From Glandiceps talaboti (lineage: Eukaryota; Hemichordata; Enteropneusta; Spengelidae), in contig NC_135555.1 in NCBI RefSeq assembly GCF_964340395.1, positions 8,938,931-9,002,930 of the forward strand: a stretch of DNA of 64,000 nt, in the 5' to 3' direction. Shown piece by piece: positions 51,296 to 64,000 of this stretch. The number at the start of each line of letters is the position of its first letter. Position 1 is the stretch's first letter. The notes beneath the pieces are model-generated. The model did not search any database, was not told the DNA's origin, and was given only the letters and a program-made list of their open reading frames with translations. A program made the position numbers and the translations under genes.

Positions 51296-53199
51296 TCATT
51301 ATTTGCTGACAGACATTAACCATTCATTCAGCTGCATCTTCAATACCCATGTTTGTCCTCATTACCTCGCAACAAATCCCAAGGTTTTAAATTTTAATCT
51401 CAAAAGTCTCAAACCATTTTTCAATATCTTTTTAATGACTTCAAACACTGAATTATTCCCTTGGCTGGATATAAAAATAAAAGAGAGTAGGAAGGAAATG
51501 GAAGTGTTGATATGAATAATGTTAGCTTAGAATCCTGGCTGGAAAGTTCAAATGGTCCAAAGACAAGATTTATAGCTAAAAATCTTGTCATCCGAAATAG
51601 AATTTTACCACCTAGGTGCATCATAAAAATAATGAACATTTGATTTCTTGGTCAACATGATGACTGCTGGTCCACATGCTACAAAGCATATACTATAGGC
51701 ACGAATGGTCGACCTTCTTACTCTATTTTGACCCTCTCGCTAGCGTGAGGTAAAAATACTATTGCAGGTACTATAGAGGCTTTTGAAAGTTGTCAGCATT
51801 GCACCACATTTCCTTACTTTGACAGAGATTTAGGGTATTAATGCATTAAAAACACAACTTCACTGCTCAGAACTTCAAGTGAAATTTTAGAATGTTGAAC
51901 GGCTAATGTAAGGGGGATAAACGCATAAACACAATTACAATAAGAAACAAAATTACAACTAGACCCATGTGAAGAAAACACCATATTTGGTAAACAATTC
52001 CAACTTAATAAAAACTATATGTTAAAATAACAAGAGTACAATGTCAGCTTTGTGAAACACTGGTCGACTATTCACTACTGATCAGGATTTCCGATGCTAG
52101 AAAACCCTTTCAATTTAGATTAAAAGTGTTAAGCTTTTAACAGGTGATGCAGTGATGAGGTAGAGGAAATTCAGTATCATTGTATTAGTAATACTGCTAA
52201 ATGTGTGCGAGTGTGCTAACATTTTGAATCGATTTGTCTCTCAGGAAACACCCATCGTGGTAATCAACTTTCACATGGTATATAAACCTTGGAAGTCATA
52301 TCGGTGTGTAGTTGTGCAAACTCTTTTTGATATCTTTTGCTTGGGCTATATTTCAGCTGGGACCAATTTTCCTTGACTGTCAGTGCATTTTCTGCTTACA
52401 GATCCTATTTATTGGCTCTAGCTTTGCTTTCCCAAGTTGCGACCAAAGCATCCAGGGACAATCTTATCTGTTAAAAGGCTACTCTTTGAATAAAACAGAG
52501 ATGCTAGTCCAATGGGAATCAACTTATCATGCTCACATTGACATCTTGTCTGACTGACTCCTTCACTTCATAAGTACTATGTCATGTAGACTTGGGAATA
52601 AGCTCTCAATGCAAACCGGTGTTCCACTAAACCAATATTGACTGTTGTCACAACTTTCTTCCAGCAGTTCTCAAGTCTGATGCCAGCTGGGGCTGTGAAA
52701 AGACCTCTTGTACACACGACAGTGATGCTATCATGGTGTCTTCCCATGTGATGTATCTATCTTTGTTCAGCTCTTGCTGAAATGCCTATCAGTTGCACTG
52801 GGACATGAAATTTATCTTTTTGACTTGACTGCACATTGAGTCACCTTTACATAGAAGCATGGCACAGGTCAGACTACCTGAAGGGATTGATGATATACAA
52901 TGATTTATTATGAGTGTACTGATTACATCTTTATTACAGCATTGCTTTTTTATTCAAGAGTCAAAGAGATAGCATGGACCACACTGGGATCACAGGATAA
53001 CATTATAATTGACTGCCAGAGGTTGGCCTTTCACATTATGACAATATGACACTATGTCTATCCACTCACTAGAAAGTGATTTCAACTAAATGTTGTCAAA
53101 CATTAAGTGGTGTGTGTGGCTCAAGTCAAAGAGTGATGACCGAAGAACAGTTAACACATCTCAAAATTAGTACATGTATATCGTAAATCACAAACAGAT
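51296..53199. other. Upstream/intronic sequence, no repeat seen
   Basis: From about 52240 to 52940 the sequence is complex and repeat-free. It has several GATA-type motifs (for example TTATCT near 52463 and 52815), so it may be regulatory, but the density is lower than at 60.3-61.0 kb. The 81-codon frame at 52312-52557 starts at TTG and is not supported. Confidence 0.35.
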
Positions 53200-53204
53200 T
53201 ATGT

Positions 53205-53530
53205 AATTTACTTTTTACTCATTCCAAACAACAATAATAATGATATAAACACAAATTAAAACACTTTTTACTATTCATTTGAAACGACGATATAAACATA
53301 TGTAAAACACTACATTTACTTTTTACTCATTTCAAATAATGAAAACACATTTAAAACATACATTTACTTTTTACTCATTTCAAATAATGAAAACACATTT
53401 AAAACATACATTTACTTTTTACTCATTTCAAATAATGATAACACATTTAAAACATACATTTTCTTTCTACTCATTTGAAACAATAATTATAACACATTAA
53501 TGAAAACACATTTAAAACACTACACTTTTA
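53205..53530. repeat. 48-bp minisatellite, about six copies
   Basis: The unit begins TTTACTTTTTACTCATTTCA, followed by AATAATGAAAACACATTTAA AACATACA. The central copies (53300-53460) are almost identical; flanking copies are diverged. Confidence 0.92.
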
Positions 53531-53990
53531 GTTAAAGTAACAACACAATTATGAAAGGCAAATTCAAAACTTTCCTTTTCAGTCTCTAATACCATTAAAT
53601 GTCATACACCGGTAGTAACTGAGTGAGTTTCCAGTGTAATTATGCAGAGACATCGTATTTTATATTTGATTACTATCAAACAATACCATTGAATAATGGA
53701 GTACAGGTACTATTATTAAATAATGTATTGTGAATTCATATAATACTGTTAAGAATAGTACCAGAAATAAAATAGTAACTTATCTTACTGTCTTTCATCT
53801 CCCATTGTTTTATAAAAGACCTACCCCTTCATAATTCTGCAGGCAATTTTCTATAAATTCAGTAATACAATATTGATTCTACAGGAGAACAATTCTCAGC
53901 AGGATTAAAATATTCATAGTTTTTTGACAACAGTGGATATATTAATCACGTAGACATATCAAACTGATAATTGAAGGCAATACTTTACAA
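53531..53990. other. No element seen
   Basis: AT-rich unique sequence. Confidence 0.5.
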
Positions 53991-54806
53991 AGGGAAGGAT
54001 ACCTTGCGCATTCACTATGTTTAATGAAAACTTGGATATTAAGTAAAATAAAATGTGTTGGTTTCATTCATTTTCAGTTATCAGTACAGAGTTGATATAG
54101 ATAGGAACTTAGGCGGAAGTGACGTTTGAGACTTGCGCAGCAACAGTGATGGGCCTTGTCATTACAATAACAATAGAAACTGTTGAAGATATGTTTTAAG
54201 GGCAACGCCACTCCAGGAAATGAAGTCATTTTCATAAACTAACTTCTGGAGAGACATTTCATGATGTTTACATAACCTAAAATTGCTTGCAATTTCAGAA
54301 AAACATCAAGTTGATCTTGTGCCTTTATAGGGTATCTCTGCTGTGGAACATTGCATCATGGGAGTCTGCAGAAATAATATATTCGAGTAGCACGATGAAT
54401 ATCCATGAGAGCTGTTTTACACTGAATGTTATAGGCACTCAGGACTTATGAATATTCATTGTGCAACTTGATGTATTATTTTTGCTGACTCCCATGATGC
54501 AATAGCCAATAGCAAAGATACCCTATAAACGCACAATATCAACTTGATGCTTCTCTGAAATCACAAGTAAAAATGGTAGATGATGTAACATCATGAAATG
54601 ACTCCACAGAACCCATAGTTTATGAAAATGTATCTATTTCCTGTAGTGTTCTTTAATGGAAATTGCCTTGCAAGTCTGATATGCGTCACTTCCGCCAAAA
54701 TTTGGATCAATACTGATAAGTGAAAGTGACTAAACCACACGTCTTTCATCTCATTTAACATCCAAGTTTTATTAAAACAAAATGAATTCACAAGGTATTT
54801 TTCCCC
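53991..54806. mobile_element. Large fold-back element (~0.8-kb imperfect palindrome)
   Basis: The arms of roughly 400 bases match in inverted orientation from GGATACCTTG / CAAGGTATTT at the outer ends inward. Shared blocks are AACTTGGAT.TTAA, TTATCAGTA, GGCGGAAGTGACG, ACATTTCATGATGTT, AACATCAAGTTGAT, TATAGGGTATCT and TTGCATCATGGGAGTC, the last an exact inverted match at 54351-54366 and 54487-54502. Small gaps shift the symmetry axis (about 54400-54430). No coding capacity. Likely a long MITE or fold-back transposon related to the 38.1-kb element. Confidence 0.88.
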
Positions 54807-56499
54807 TATAAGCCAACGTATACATCATTTTTACAAAAATATGATTTCATCCACAGTCACCAACAAGCAAAATGACAATTTACAATGATAAGAACAATGG
54901 CTGGCAATTCTAAATTTATCATAAAAACACACTGAAACAAAATATCTCAAGACAAAAAAAGGATTTTGTTTTCAATATACTTTGATATCATTATTACGTG
55001 TATATATAAGAATGGAAATCGGTCTGGCTTAAAGTCACTTCCCTGATAAAATCTTATATTTCTGTACGGACAAAATATTGAGATAAACTTTGATCAAATG
55101 TGGCACAGAAGTGATCACCATAGAACAACATGATCATTAAAGGTGTCATACATAAATTACTGATTTACAGCCTCCAGCAACAACATTGTGATTCCCTAGG
55201 AGAGTGTTTAAAAACTGAGTAACTTAGGGAATGGGTCATTGCATTGCCAAATGCTAGCATGATGAGTATGCTAGCTATCACAGATAAACAAGACTGTACT
55301 AACTAATATTATCAATATCTATGTCTTTTCTTAGATCTTGGGAGTTTGGGTTATTGATGAAGAACGGGTTAATCCACTTTATCTCCCTTCCTCATTTCCT
55401 GCCCTCCCCTATACACCCTATCCCCCCATTTACATACACAATGCCAGGTTGTATCATTTACCTAGAGTGGACACGGATCTATCTTTATACTTGCCTCAGG
55501 GATATGTCAAAGAGATATACATGAAGGAGTTTTTCAGTTATAATTAAACACTCTTGTTGAGAAGTTGAACTAACAGAAAGCTATGATCATGAAATGATAT
55601 TCACATAATTTCTTAAAAGTTTATTTTTCTTAAAAGTATTTTCTTTTCTACCAACATTATTACAGCTGACAAGAATCAAAACTGTGTCTGTGTGTGTGTC
55701 TGTGTGTGTCACAGTGTGTGCTTTTTCATGGCAGGGTTTATCCTTTAATAACAGTGGTTAATGCGGGCTCTTTTAATTAATGTACTTGACTTTAATAATG
55801 AGTTGGAAATAAAAGGACACAATCATATCTTTACCTTTATGTCAAAATATTATCATCTACATCTAAATTTCCTGAGTAGAGATGTACACAATTGCTTAGA
55901 AAGCTATTAATGTGCCATCACCTGACCACTGACCCTTCATTTGTGACCAGCAATGAGTGAATGTATATATATTGGGTTAGTCACACTTCAAAACATACTG
56001 GATATTGACTGAATGTTGTATTACAGTTTAAGTAGAATATGATTCATCTCTTAGTAGCTCTATCTCGTCTTGAATGTTAAGTCAAAGTTGTCATATATAT
56101 AGTCTGCTATACGTGTACATTAATGTTATAATCCCTATGGTGTCATTAATACAGTAAGCTTTTACTCTACATGTACCACTCTTTTATTTGTTAGTTTACT
56201 AAACTTGATGTATAACTTGGTCCCAATAGGACAACATCTAAGTGTTCTTGTCAGACAAGTTGATTTAAGGACTGAAAGTCTTTGGAAACGGTATATCAAA
56301 CCTTTTGCTATGCTTTGAATGTATTGCAAAGGGCTAAAGTAATGTTTATTTGTCTTTAATTTTGATAATTTCAGAGTATTTCCACTTTTTTTTTGTGACT
56401 CAGAATTTTTTATCCTTGTATGTATTTGCATATTTGGTATAAGGATAGCCAGGTAAAGATTTTAAACTCTACAGCATTAACTATGCCAATAAAATGCAA
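54807..56499. other. No element seen
   Basis: AT-rich sequence. A short (TG)n with CTGTGTGTGT lies near 55686-55718. No exon-like frame. Confidence 0.45.
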
Positions 56500-56506
56500 A
56501 GATAGG

Positions 56507-56573
56507 ATTGTTTTTTGTTTTTTTTTTGGTTTCTTTTTGTTTTGTTTTGCTTTTGTGGGGGGGGGGGGGGGGG
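56507..56573. repeat. T-rich tract followed by G17 homopolymer
   Basis: About 50 bases of T-rich sequence (T9 runs with G interruptions) are followed by 17 consecutive G at 56557-56573. Confidence 0.95.
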
Positions 56574-59500
56574 TTATTGTGACAATTTTGCCAGCACAGG
56601 GTTTAGATGGCATGGCTGTTGATTGACAGAATACCAAGATACTAAATTTTGGCTTACAGGTAATCACGCATATGGCCTATTTAAAATATTGCTGCTGAAG
56701 GGAAATATATTTTTCCTTATTATATACATATAATACTTTTCTGTCTTAAAGGCACAACATGTGAAGCAGTAATGACAGTAGCAAAAGAACTTTGAATGAA
56801 AAGGGGTGTCTCAGAAAATATGACCTATACTTCACACAATGGAGGTCCATGTCTGACTGGGTCATTATGTTATCAGCCAATCTGGTTATTGTTTAGAATA
56901 TTGGCTAAATTTGTAGAGTTTTACTGAGGACAATGCCACCAACAAGGCTTCATAACCAGTGAGCTGTAGTTGAAAGTCAGGGAAGGTATGTACCCCTTCC
57001 TATAAAAGAATATGAAAATTTTAATATCAAGAATATAAAAGTGATATTGTAGCTTGACTATATTGACTTTAAACTTTCATTTATCAAGAGAAAGCTAAAA
57101 CAAACAACAGAGATCCAGTGCCACCATTACCATATTTACAGGAAGAACAGTGCATAATTTTATGATAACTAATCGGAAGTATGTTTACTAATCTCCGAAT
57201 CACAAAAAATTACGGAAAGTGTTCAAATTCCACATATTTGTTGACTTTTTCATCTAAGCTTTGTCAAGGGTATACTATTACAGGCTCATGCAAGTGGGTG
57301 TTTTGTCGTTTGGTTTGGCCAGTTGTTGTCTGAGGGTGTTGGTACATACTTTGAAGTTGACATACTATGTGTCTTGGAGACACTTCTTAATTCTTCAGAC
57401 CGGAGGGATGCAGTATGGTGATCCAATAGGGAATCTGTACTTGTTCTAAAGAAAAAACCCTCAAAAATACATGCTGAAAGAAAGAATTAAGCCACATACA
57501 CATCCACCAGAGAAGGCCCTAGTCATCACAATCAAAATGCAGGCATTGAAATCTGAGCTGCGTCTCTCAAGCTTGTTTCATGTGTTCTCACACGACATGC
57601 ATGATGTCGGCCCATAGTAGTATATGAGACATCACTGAAAAATCTGTTATTCATTTTTCATAAAATTCTACTCATTAAGTCTCTAGAAGTAGAGAGTGAG
57701 TACCATGAAGTGATGAACTCGGAAACCACAAACATTAATTCTTGTAATAAGTTATTTATTTATATACAGTAGTTAAATCATTGTTACTACAACTTACAAG
57801 AAAGAATATTTACATTTATAAATATGAACCTGGAGTCCATGAACTTGCAACAACTGCAATAAGTTATTCATTTATATTTATATCCTTGTTTAACTACAAG
57901 AAAGCATATGTCTGACTTGTGACTCTACACAAATCATCCCTGATGACAACTGCATACTGCAATATATCTGAATGTCTACCACTGGGTAGGTAATGGTATC
58001 TTATCATTTTGTGTGGTTATACAGGAATTATAAACTAAGCCACCCACAAACAGTCAGGACATATCTGTAGATATCAGGGAAATATGGCTTTAAACATGAC
58101 TTGACCTGCAGGGTCAGGGTCATGACAGTCATACAAGATGTACAAACAAAAGTCCAAGACCAGTTAAGGATTAGAATAATTCAAATAATATCTGTTTCTG
58201 AGATTGAAGGGATAGAGTTAGTGATGAAATAATGCGGAAGTACAGGCCGATCTTTAACATTAGAGTTTTTTTTTAAAGGCGGTATGCAGGTAAAATTTAC
58301 CAGAGTTCCTCAGTCATTTTACCAAGGTTCAACAAATTCAATGTATACAATGTATGGGAAACTATGCCAGTTTTACCATATTGCTCCTTTCTGTTACCGG
58401 CGTTCCTCAACCTCAGCAAAAACACTGTCACAACCTATATACCTTTAGTATCAACCTGCCAATAATTCTCCATTTCAAGGTAATATACATGATGACGACT
58501 TTTTTAAGGGTGTAATTTCAGTTTGGTTGAAGAGACACCTTTGTTCATTTCTTCAGTGGTCAAAGAAAAACATTATTTGAAGAACATGGTTTTTTAAAAT
58601 AATTACAAATTTTTAATTGCCACGATTGTCAACCAAATGTTTAAATCTTCAAAAAATAATACATCACAATGTTATGTTCTTTAATATTATTGTTACCATA
58701 GTTGTTGTTTTATACAATAATGCAGCATTGTTCGTGTGTGAGTGTCAGTGAAATTGTCATTGTAGCTTTTTTACATCTTCTAGTCTACAGGTAGAGTTGA
58801 CAAAAGATGTAATTACAACACTATTTTTCAAAGTTATAATTTTGTTCATTTAAGTGTGCAATTAATCATGTGTGTGTATGTGTGTGCACACGTGTGTGTG
58901 CTGGACTCAGTCAATAATCACTCAAAGATGAGATGAACATCTTTTCCTTCTGATGGAGGCAGAGTTAAAACTACACATTTACATCCTTTTCAGCCTCACT
59001 ATTCCAAACAGCAAAATTTCTCATTCTTAATTCTCATTCACTAAATTTTTCAGAGTTTAAATTCTTTCAAAGTAGTCGTCCTGTATGACGTAGGAATCAA
59101 GTGTATCCTAAGTCATTTGTTACATAAATATTTACTTTCACCTCTAGAAATCACACACATATTTCCCTTTATTATGTTGTATCTTGATTCCTAGTAGAGT
59201 AAACAGATTAGATGGAGAAAAGTAAAAGTTTGGTTTGTCCTTGCTTGGAGAGTAGGACATTTTGTGTACACAGCAGTATAAAGCCGAGTCTCCTTGACGC
59301 TTATCTGAAGACAAGAATGTCTAGATAATCTCAATCTGACATTCCAGTCAAACTGCTTTAGCTTACACTAACTTTTACAACTTCAAGTGATCTTATTTCA
59401 CAGAGACATTTGTCTGAGACTGAGCTTTCAACAAACATTTGTATCGGAAGGTGAGACCAGCAAAGAGACATAAATGTAATGGGTTTTATTCCTCCAGCAG

Positions 59501-60304
59501 AAAAAAACATGTACCTTAATTTACCTGCTATTCAAATGGATTTGTACTCAGTAGAGATAGATTACCAACTTCTTTTCAGAATAGAAGCAATTTATCATCT
59601 GAATGAGTACGCAGGAAACTAGATATACATATCTTTAGATCTGTTTTCTTGACTGACTTGTCTTTTCCAATTACACCGGGGCATTTTAAATCAAAGACTT
59701 GTCCACCTAATTGATACAGTTCATATCAACCCTACCACTCACAAATTAACCAAATTTTAAATGAGTTTTAGATGCTTGTTTATTCTTCCTTCAAAATAAT
59801 CATTTGTGTGTGTTTTGCTTGACAATGCATCTGTTAGCGTTAAATTTACAATATCAGTGTGATGTAAGATACACAGTGCTGGCTTAAAAGATTTTTTAAT
59901 TCATTTTCTATGAAGGCTTTCAATTTTCTGTTGCATAATAATGATGCTGGATAACGAACTTCTTCAAATTCATTCTAAGAATCAATTTTCGATTTACATA
60001 ATTTTGTAAAATTTTGTCTCCATGGCACTCTCAGATAAGTGGAGCACTTGAAAAGAGCTATAACTCTCTCCTGTTGTATTATATTTTTGCAAGTTTTACC
60101 TAATCTTTGCTGGGGAGAAACTCTACACGTCTTTATCATTAATTGATCAAAAGGAATTCAGACTAACTATCTGCCCTTGCAGTGCCCCACAGAGTACATA
60201 GTAGGGCTATAACTGAATTTTCTCACACAACTCTTCAGGAAAAATGTAGACAGGGTACCGATTGTATCAGTATACAGCTAAGTAAGCAGAAAGCAAAGTA
60301 AAAC
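56574..60304. other. No gene seen
   Basis: AT-rich unique sequence. A self-complementary GTGTGTGTGCACACGTGTGTG-type patch occurs near 58870-58895. AGATAAG-type motifs occur at about 59298 and 60033. Confidence 0.4.
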
Positions 60305-61031
60305 TTATCTTAAAAGTGTCTGTACACCATTGAAATGAGAAATATAATATTCCCCTCAAGCAACTCTATTATGGCCTGTTTGATAAAGAAATAGATAGTG
60401 GTGCACAGATTATCATATTGATTTGCTGAAAAATTCATTAGAAGGGAATTTTGTTTTCTTGAGTACAGCAGGACAGATGTCATTGGTGAGATAAATGAAA
60501 GAGAGTTTAATTGCAGAACTCACACACTGCCTGTGACAATTAAGGATAACCTCCCTGATGCATTAGCAATTGAAGTGTGTGACCAGTCACAGATAAGGCA
60601 GCACTGGATAGGTTTGAATTAATAGCAAGCTGATGAATAGATAGAATTCAGACGGTACACATCAGAGACTAGGCGACACTTATCTCTGCTTTTTATCAAT
60701 GAGTGTTAAAGCATTGACAAAACAAGGAGAGTAAAAACTCCATTCATCTGACCCTATCAGGGTTTCAATACCTGATCAGCCTATTGATTCTTGCATCACC
60801 CTGAGAGCACGACCCCCATTTATCATTATTTTTTCATAAAATCTGGCTCTCTGATTATCTTGAAAAAACACACAGGCAGACTGGAATTCTAATTGACTGC
60901 CTGAGCAAAGAGATACGATATCTGTGTAATTATCAGCCACTATTATCATCTTTATCATAGCTGCAATCAGTTCAAGCAAATGGAAAGACTTTGGCTAAAT
61001 GTAGCACAACTTAAAAAGAGGCCAAAGATAG
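60305..61031. promoter_or_regulatory. Candidate GATA-responsive enhancer (WGATAR cluster)
   Basis: I count 17 WGATAR matches on the two strands: 60305, 60381, 60393, 60410, 60489, 60591, 60639, 60680, 60693, 60754, 60820, 60855, 60930, 60943, 60952, 61026, and a related GGATAA at 60544. The sequence is complex and free of simple repeats. It lies upstream of the first recognised exon of the FOG gene. FOG genes are known in vertebrates to be expressed with, and partly controlled by, GATA factors. Enhancer function is inferred. Confidence 0.4.
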
Positions 61032-64000
61032 GTACTCGGCCATGAAATATATGAAGTGATAAAACGAACTGTTACCTTTGCTAGTCTTACAACATAGTAA
61101 GACATTAATACTGAGAAATGCTACCTTCACCAGTCTTGAATCACTTAGAAAACTTAGATCACAGTCGTGTTAGGCAATAAAAAGTACTGCACGATTGCTG
61201 GATTTTGAGTCATTCAAGAAGATAGTGTTCTATGATGAAAATTATGTCATGAAATGTATCCATCAAGAAAGTTGTACAATTTCAGAAATATTATATGACA
61301 CAAAGAACTATATATTCACTAGTTCTTTGTAAATCAAAAATTTGTGTGTCATCCTTAAAAACAAAAGATCTAATTCCAGAAACTCCTGCTAGTGTTATTT
61401 AAGTCAGCAAGGAGTATTGAATATCTGAAAGAAACAGTGAGAGAAGTGATGAGAGCAAATTTAAACATGACTTTATCCACATGACTGAAAGAAACAGTTC
61501 AAGATATGATGAAAAATGCTACTATACCTGACTATACTACTTAGTAAACTATGAATTCAGACTTGACTTCATATAAGACGTCAAAGATTCTCTCAATTCA
61601 TTTTTTTGAAAATTCACCTTCCTAGATCAAATTGATAACTTACAATATTCATTTTAATCCATAAGTTTAAAGGACAATTTTAGCTCACGCAAGGTTTCCG
61701 GTGAAATTGATAATTAAGGATTTACCAAAATTGATCTGAAATTGGAAAAATTATTTTCATAATATATGTATAATATTATATGTATTATATTATATTCTCC
61801 CCTCAGCAGACAAGTAATGTGTATTGTATTTTTGTCTTGTATTGTATTGTATTGTATTGTGTTTACTATACCATGCTTTCCACAGCATGTTGTTAAGTAA
61901 TAAAGTTAATTATAATAAAATCACACATAAATCAATTATACATTACAGTACTTTGAAGACCTGTATCAATTTCCTACCTATCTACTAAGTACACACAAGT
62001 CTATTAGTACATAAACTATTGACTATGTGGTGTCAATAATTACTTCATTAGCTACCTACCTTATATACATATCACTTATATCAATCATTATACCCAGTAA
62101 CTATCTTTACACATTTACAATATTGGGTAAACCTTGTTCTTTTCCAATATAGTAGACAGATTACTAGTTTATGACTAATAAATGTTAATAACTATCACTA
62201 CAGTTTTTCCTAAAGGCAAGGTTCAAGTTGCATTTCTGATAGAAAGATAAAACTGGCTGTTCTATTTAAGTTCAATCTGCAAACAGGAAACCACTGATAT
62301 ATTGTTAATTATATCATACACATGTACATTTCATTTTGTTTACTTTCCAATTTTTTGTAACAAGTTCATGCTAGCCTGTCAGCTGGTTGTGTAGTAAATT
62401 TGCCCTAGCTGAATGCCCTTGTATATGGACCTAATGTTATGATAATTGACAGATAAGTATTACATAATCTGAGCTAAGAAAGTGAAAAATGGTGGTTTTC
62501 CCATGCCTGTGGTAGGCATAATAAAGGCACCCAAAACACTTGTGTATTTTCGAGTACTCCCTCGATTAGGCAAAATAAAAAAAAAAATGTTTGTTTCCGA
62601 TAACAAGATTTCAGAAAATAGGGTATGTAGGTCAGAATTTTATTTTATTTTATTTTAAATTTTTAAAAATTACTTCAACCCCAAGATAAGACACTCATTG
62701 GTTACAATACTTTCTTGAGAGTTTGACTAGGTGTAAAAGAACTAAATAAAGACAATTATAATTTAAGTAGGTGAACACGTTATGCAGACTGTACTGTTAT
62801 AGTCTAAAAAGACCTGGTTTCTCTCTGGAATATGTTTTTTTTTTAAGTGACCACAAAATGTAAACAGACCACAGGCAAAGGCATGAAGGTGTACACAGAA
62901 ATAGAAGTAAATTGTTACCATTTTACCTTTTTGTATGCAACAAAATGTTTAGGGTTGAGGGCTTAAACTAGTCTAGGGTTGGTCACAGTGTCAGGTTATC
63001 GGAATCACGCTATTTTTTTATTTGGCCTGAAATGAAAATCACATTTAATTGAAATCACTGCAATTATGTCACAACAGTATGAAATCACTCTGCTTCCTGG
63101 AGAGGCAATCATTATAGTTTGTATAAAAATAACTACTGCTCCTTCAGGATGACTAGCCTACCTTCCAAGCAAACAACCAGTAACCAAGGGACTTCTCAAG
63201 CCTGCAGTCTTGTGAGAGAGAAATCTCCATGGAGAAAACACTAAGTACTGTACATTCAATTGTGTAAGTTTAAATACTGGAATAATAGTTCTGAAATTCA
63301 AATTATTTTCACATATCAGGATATATGTTTACCCAATACATGCCTATTTTGTGGTTGGCAAATTGTGCAGTTTAACTAAATACCTATAATTAAGTCAGCT
63401 GATCAATAATTTTCATGCCTACAAAAAAGTATATACGTTCCACAGAGGGATGATGAAATCTGTCACCTGGGACTCAGTAATGATCAGTTAATGGTAAACC
63501 TGTACAAGTTCAATCCACTCTAAGTTACTAAGCTAATGGCCTATGACTTTGAAATTAAAAGTCCTTTTTAACCATTAAGCCAGGAAACCAAGTCTGCATA
63601 TCAATTTACAGCCAAGCAGCTCACCAATCATATACATGTATTGAATTTTTTTGCTAATATTCATAACTCTTTTTCTAGACAATAATTGTTTCACGCCTAC
63701 TTTAATACTCTCACAACATTGCAAATTTTTGGTACATATTCCTTTTCCTCTCAAAACAATAAATCTCTTAATCACAAAAACTTGAATGTGTTATTATAAA
63801 TGTTATGCATGTGCTCAGCCTCTGTAAACTTTTGATATGTTGAAAAGCTTTAATATCCATAATAATGACAATTTCATTTACTTCGTAAACTATGAAGACA
63901 TGAAGGTAAAACTATTGAATTGTTTTGTGAAGCACAGACTATTCTCTTCTTTATATGACTGTCAACTACATAAATACACCATCTTTAATATTCTCACTGC
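61032..64000. other. No gene seen
   Basis: AT-rich sequence. It includes a TTATAT-rich palindromic patch (about 61756-61796), an (ATTGT)n run (about 61827-61862) and a TTTTA repeat (62639-62660). The small frames near 63575-63775 have no support. Confidence 0.45.

Noticed and set aside
50630-51515. 178- and 169-codon Thr/Asn/Gln-rich open frames
   Set aside because: They follow the CCAAT satellite period in two different frames, so the openness comes from the repeat lacking stop codons rather than from coding selection.
52312-52557. 81-codon frame with hydrophobic start resembling a secreted protein
   Set aside because: It begins at TTG, has no recognisable cleavage site or domain, and lies in a region that looks regulatory at best.
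55321-55547. Two overlapping ~68-codon frames
   Set aside because: They are alternative frames of the same unremarkable sequence, with no motif or splice context.
60776-60979. 67-codon minus-strand open frame as a FOG N-terminal exon
   Set aside because: It starts at TTG, ends in a stop rather than a splice donor, and has no RRKQ motif. It is better explained as part of the GATA-motif-rich non-coding block.

Overview
The window looks like nuclear DNA from an invertebrate bilaterian animal. It is AT-rich, genes occupy little of it, introns run to many kilobases with GT/AG boundaries, and there are many microsatellites, minisatellites, fold-back (MITE-like) elements and a tRNA-derived SINE. 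There is no sign of operons, ribosome-binding sites or CRISPR arrays. I cannot fix the phylum; an invertebrate deuterostome or a lophotrochozoan would both fit.

The one gene recognised with confidence is on the minus strand: a Friend-of-GATA (FOG / ZFPM / u-shaped) transcriptional cofactor. Four consecutive coding exons were read by hand at 49161-48977, 43950-43821, 42614-42408 and 17313-13703. Their splice phases agree (1, 0, 1, 1). The first three encode the divergent PR domain. The last, very large exon encodes eleven zinc fingers, a PLDLS CtBP-binding motif and an in-frame 48-bp tandem repeat. The N-terminal exon(s) and promoter were not found and probably lie upstream, at higher coordinates or beyond the window.

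Bases 1-180 (plus strand) are the 3' end of a second, unidentified protein gene, with a stop codon and a poly(A) signal. It converges on the FOG gene, and the roughly 13.5 kb between them is repeat-rich. One weak short ORF (7619-7864) is the only other coding candidate there.

The remainder is intronic or upstream sequence. The 25-kb last intron (17314-42407) holds a SINE, several palindromic MITE-like elements, minisatellites and a tandem array of nuclear-receptor-type AGGTCA sites. The small intron at 42615-43820 holds a tandem array of a GCGCCCTCTA-containing unit. Upstream of the first recognised exon are a CCAAT-rich satellite, an ~0.8-kb fold-back element and, at 60.3-61.0 kb, a dense cluster of WGATAR motifs. 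That cluster is a plausible GATA-responsive enhancer for a gene whose product is a GATA cofactor. I found no clear undescribed system; the most interesting leads are the GATA cluster, the coding minisatellite and the extra finger block in the FOG protein.
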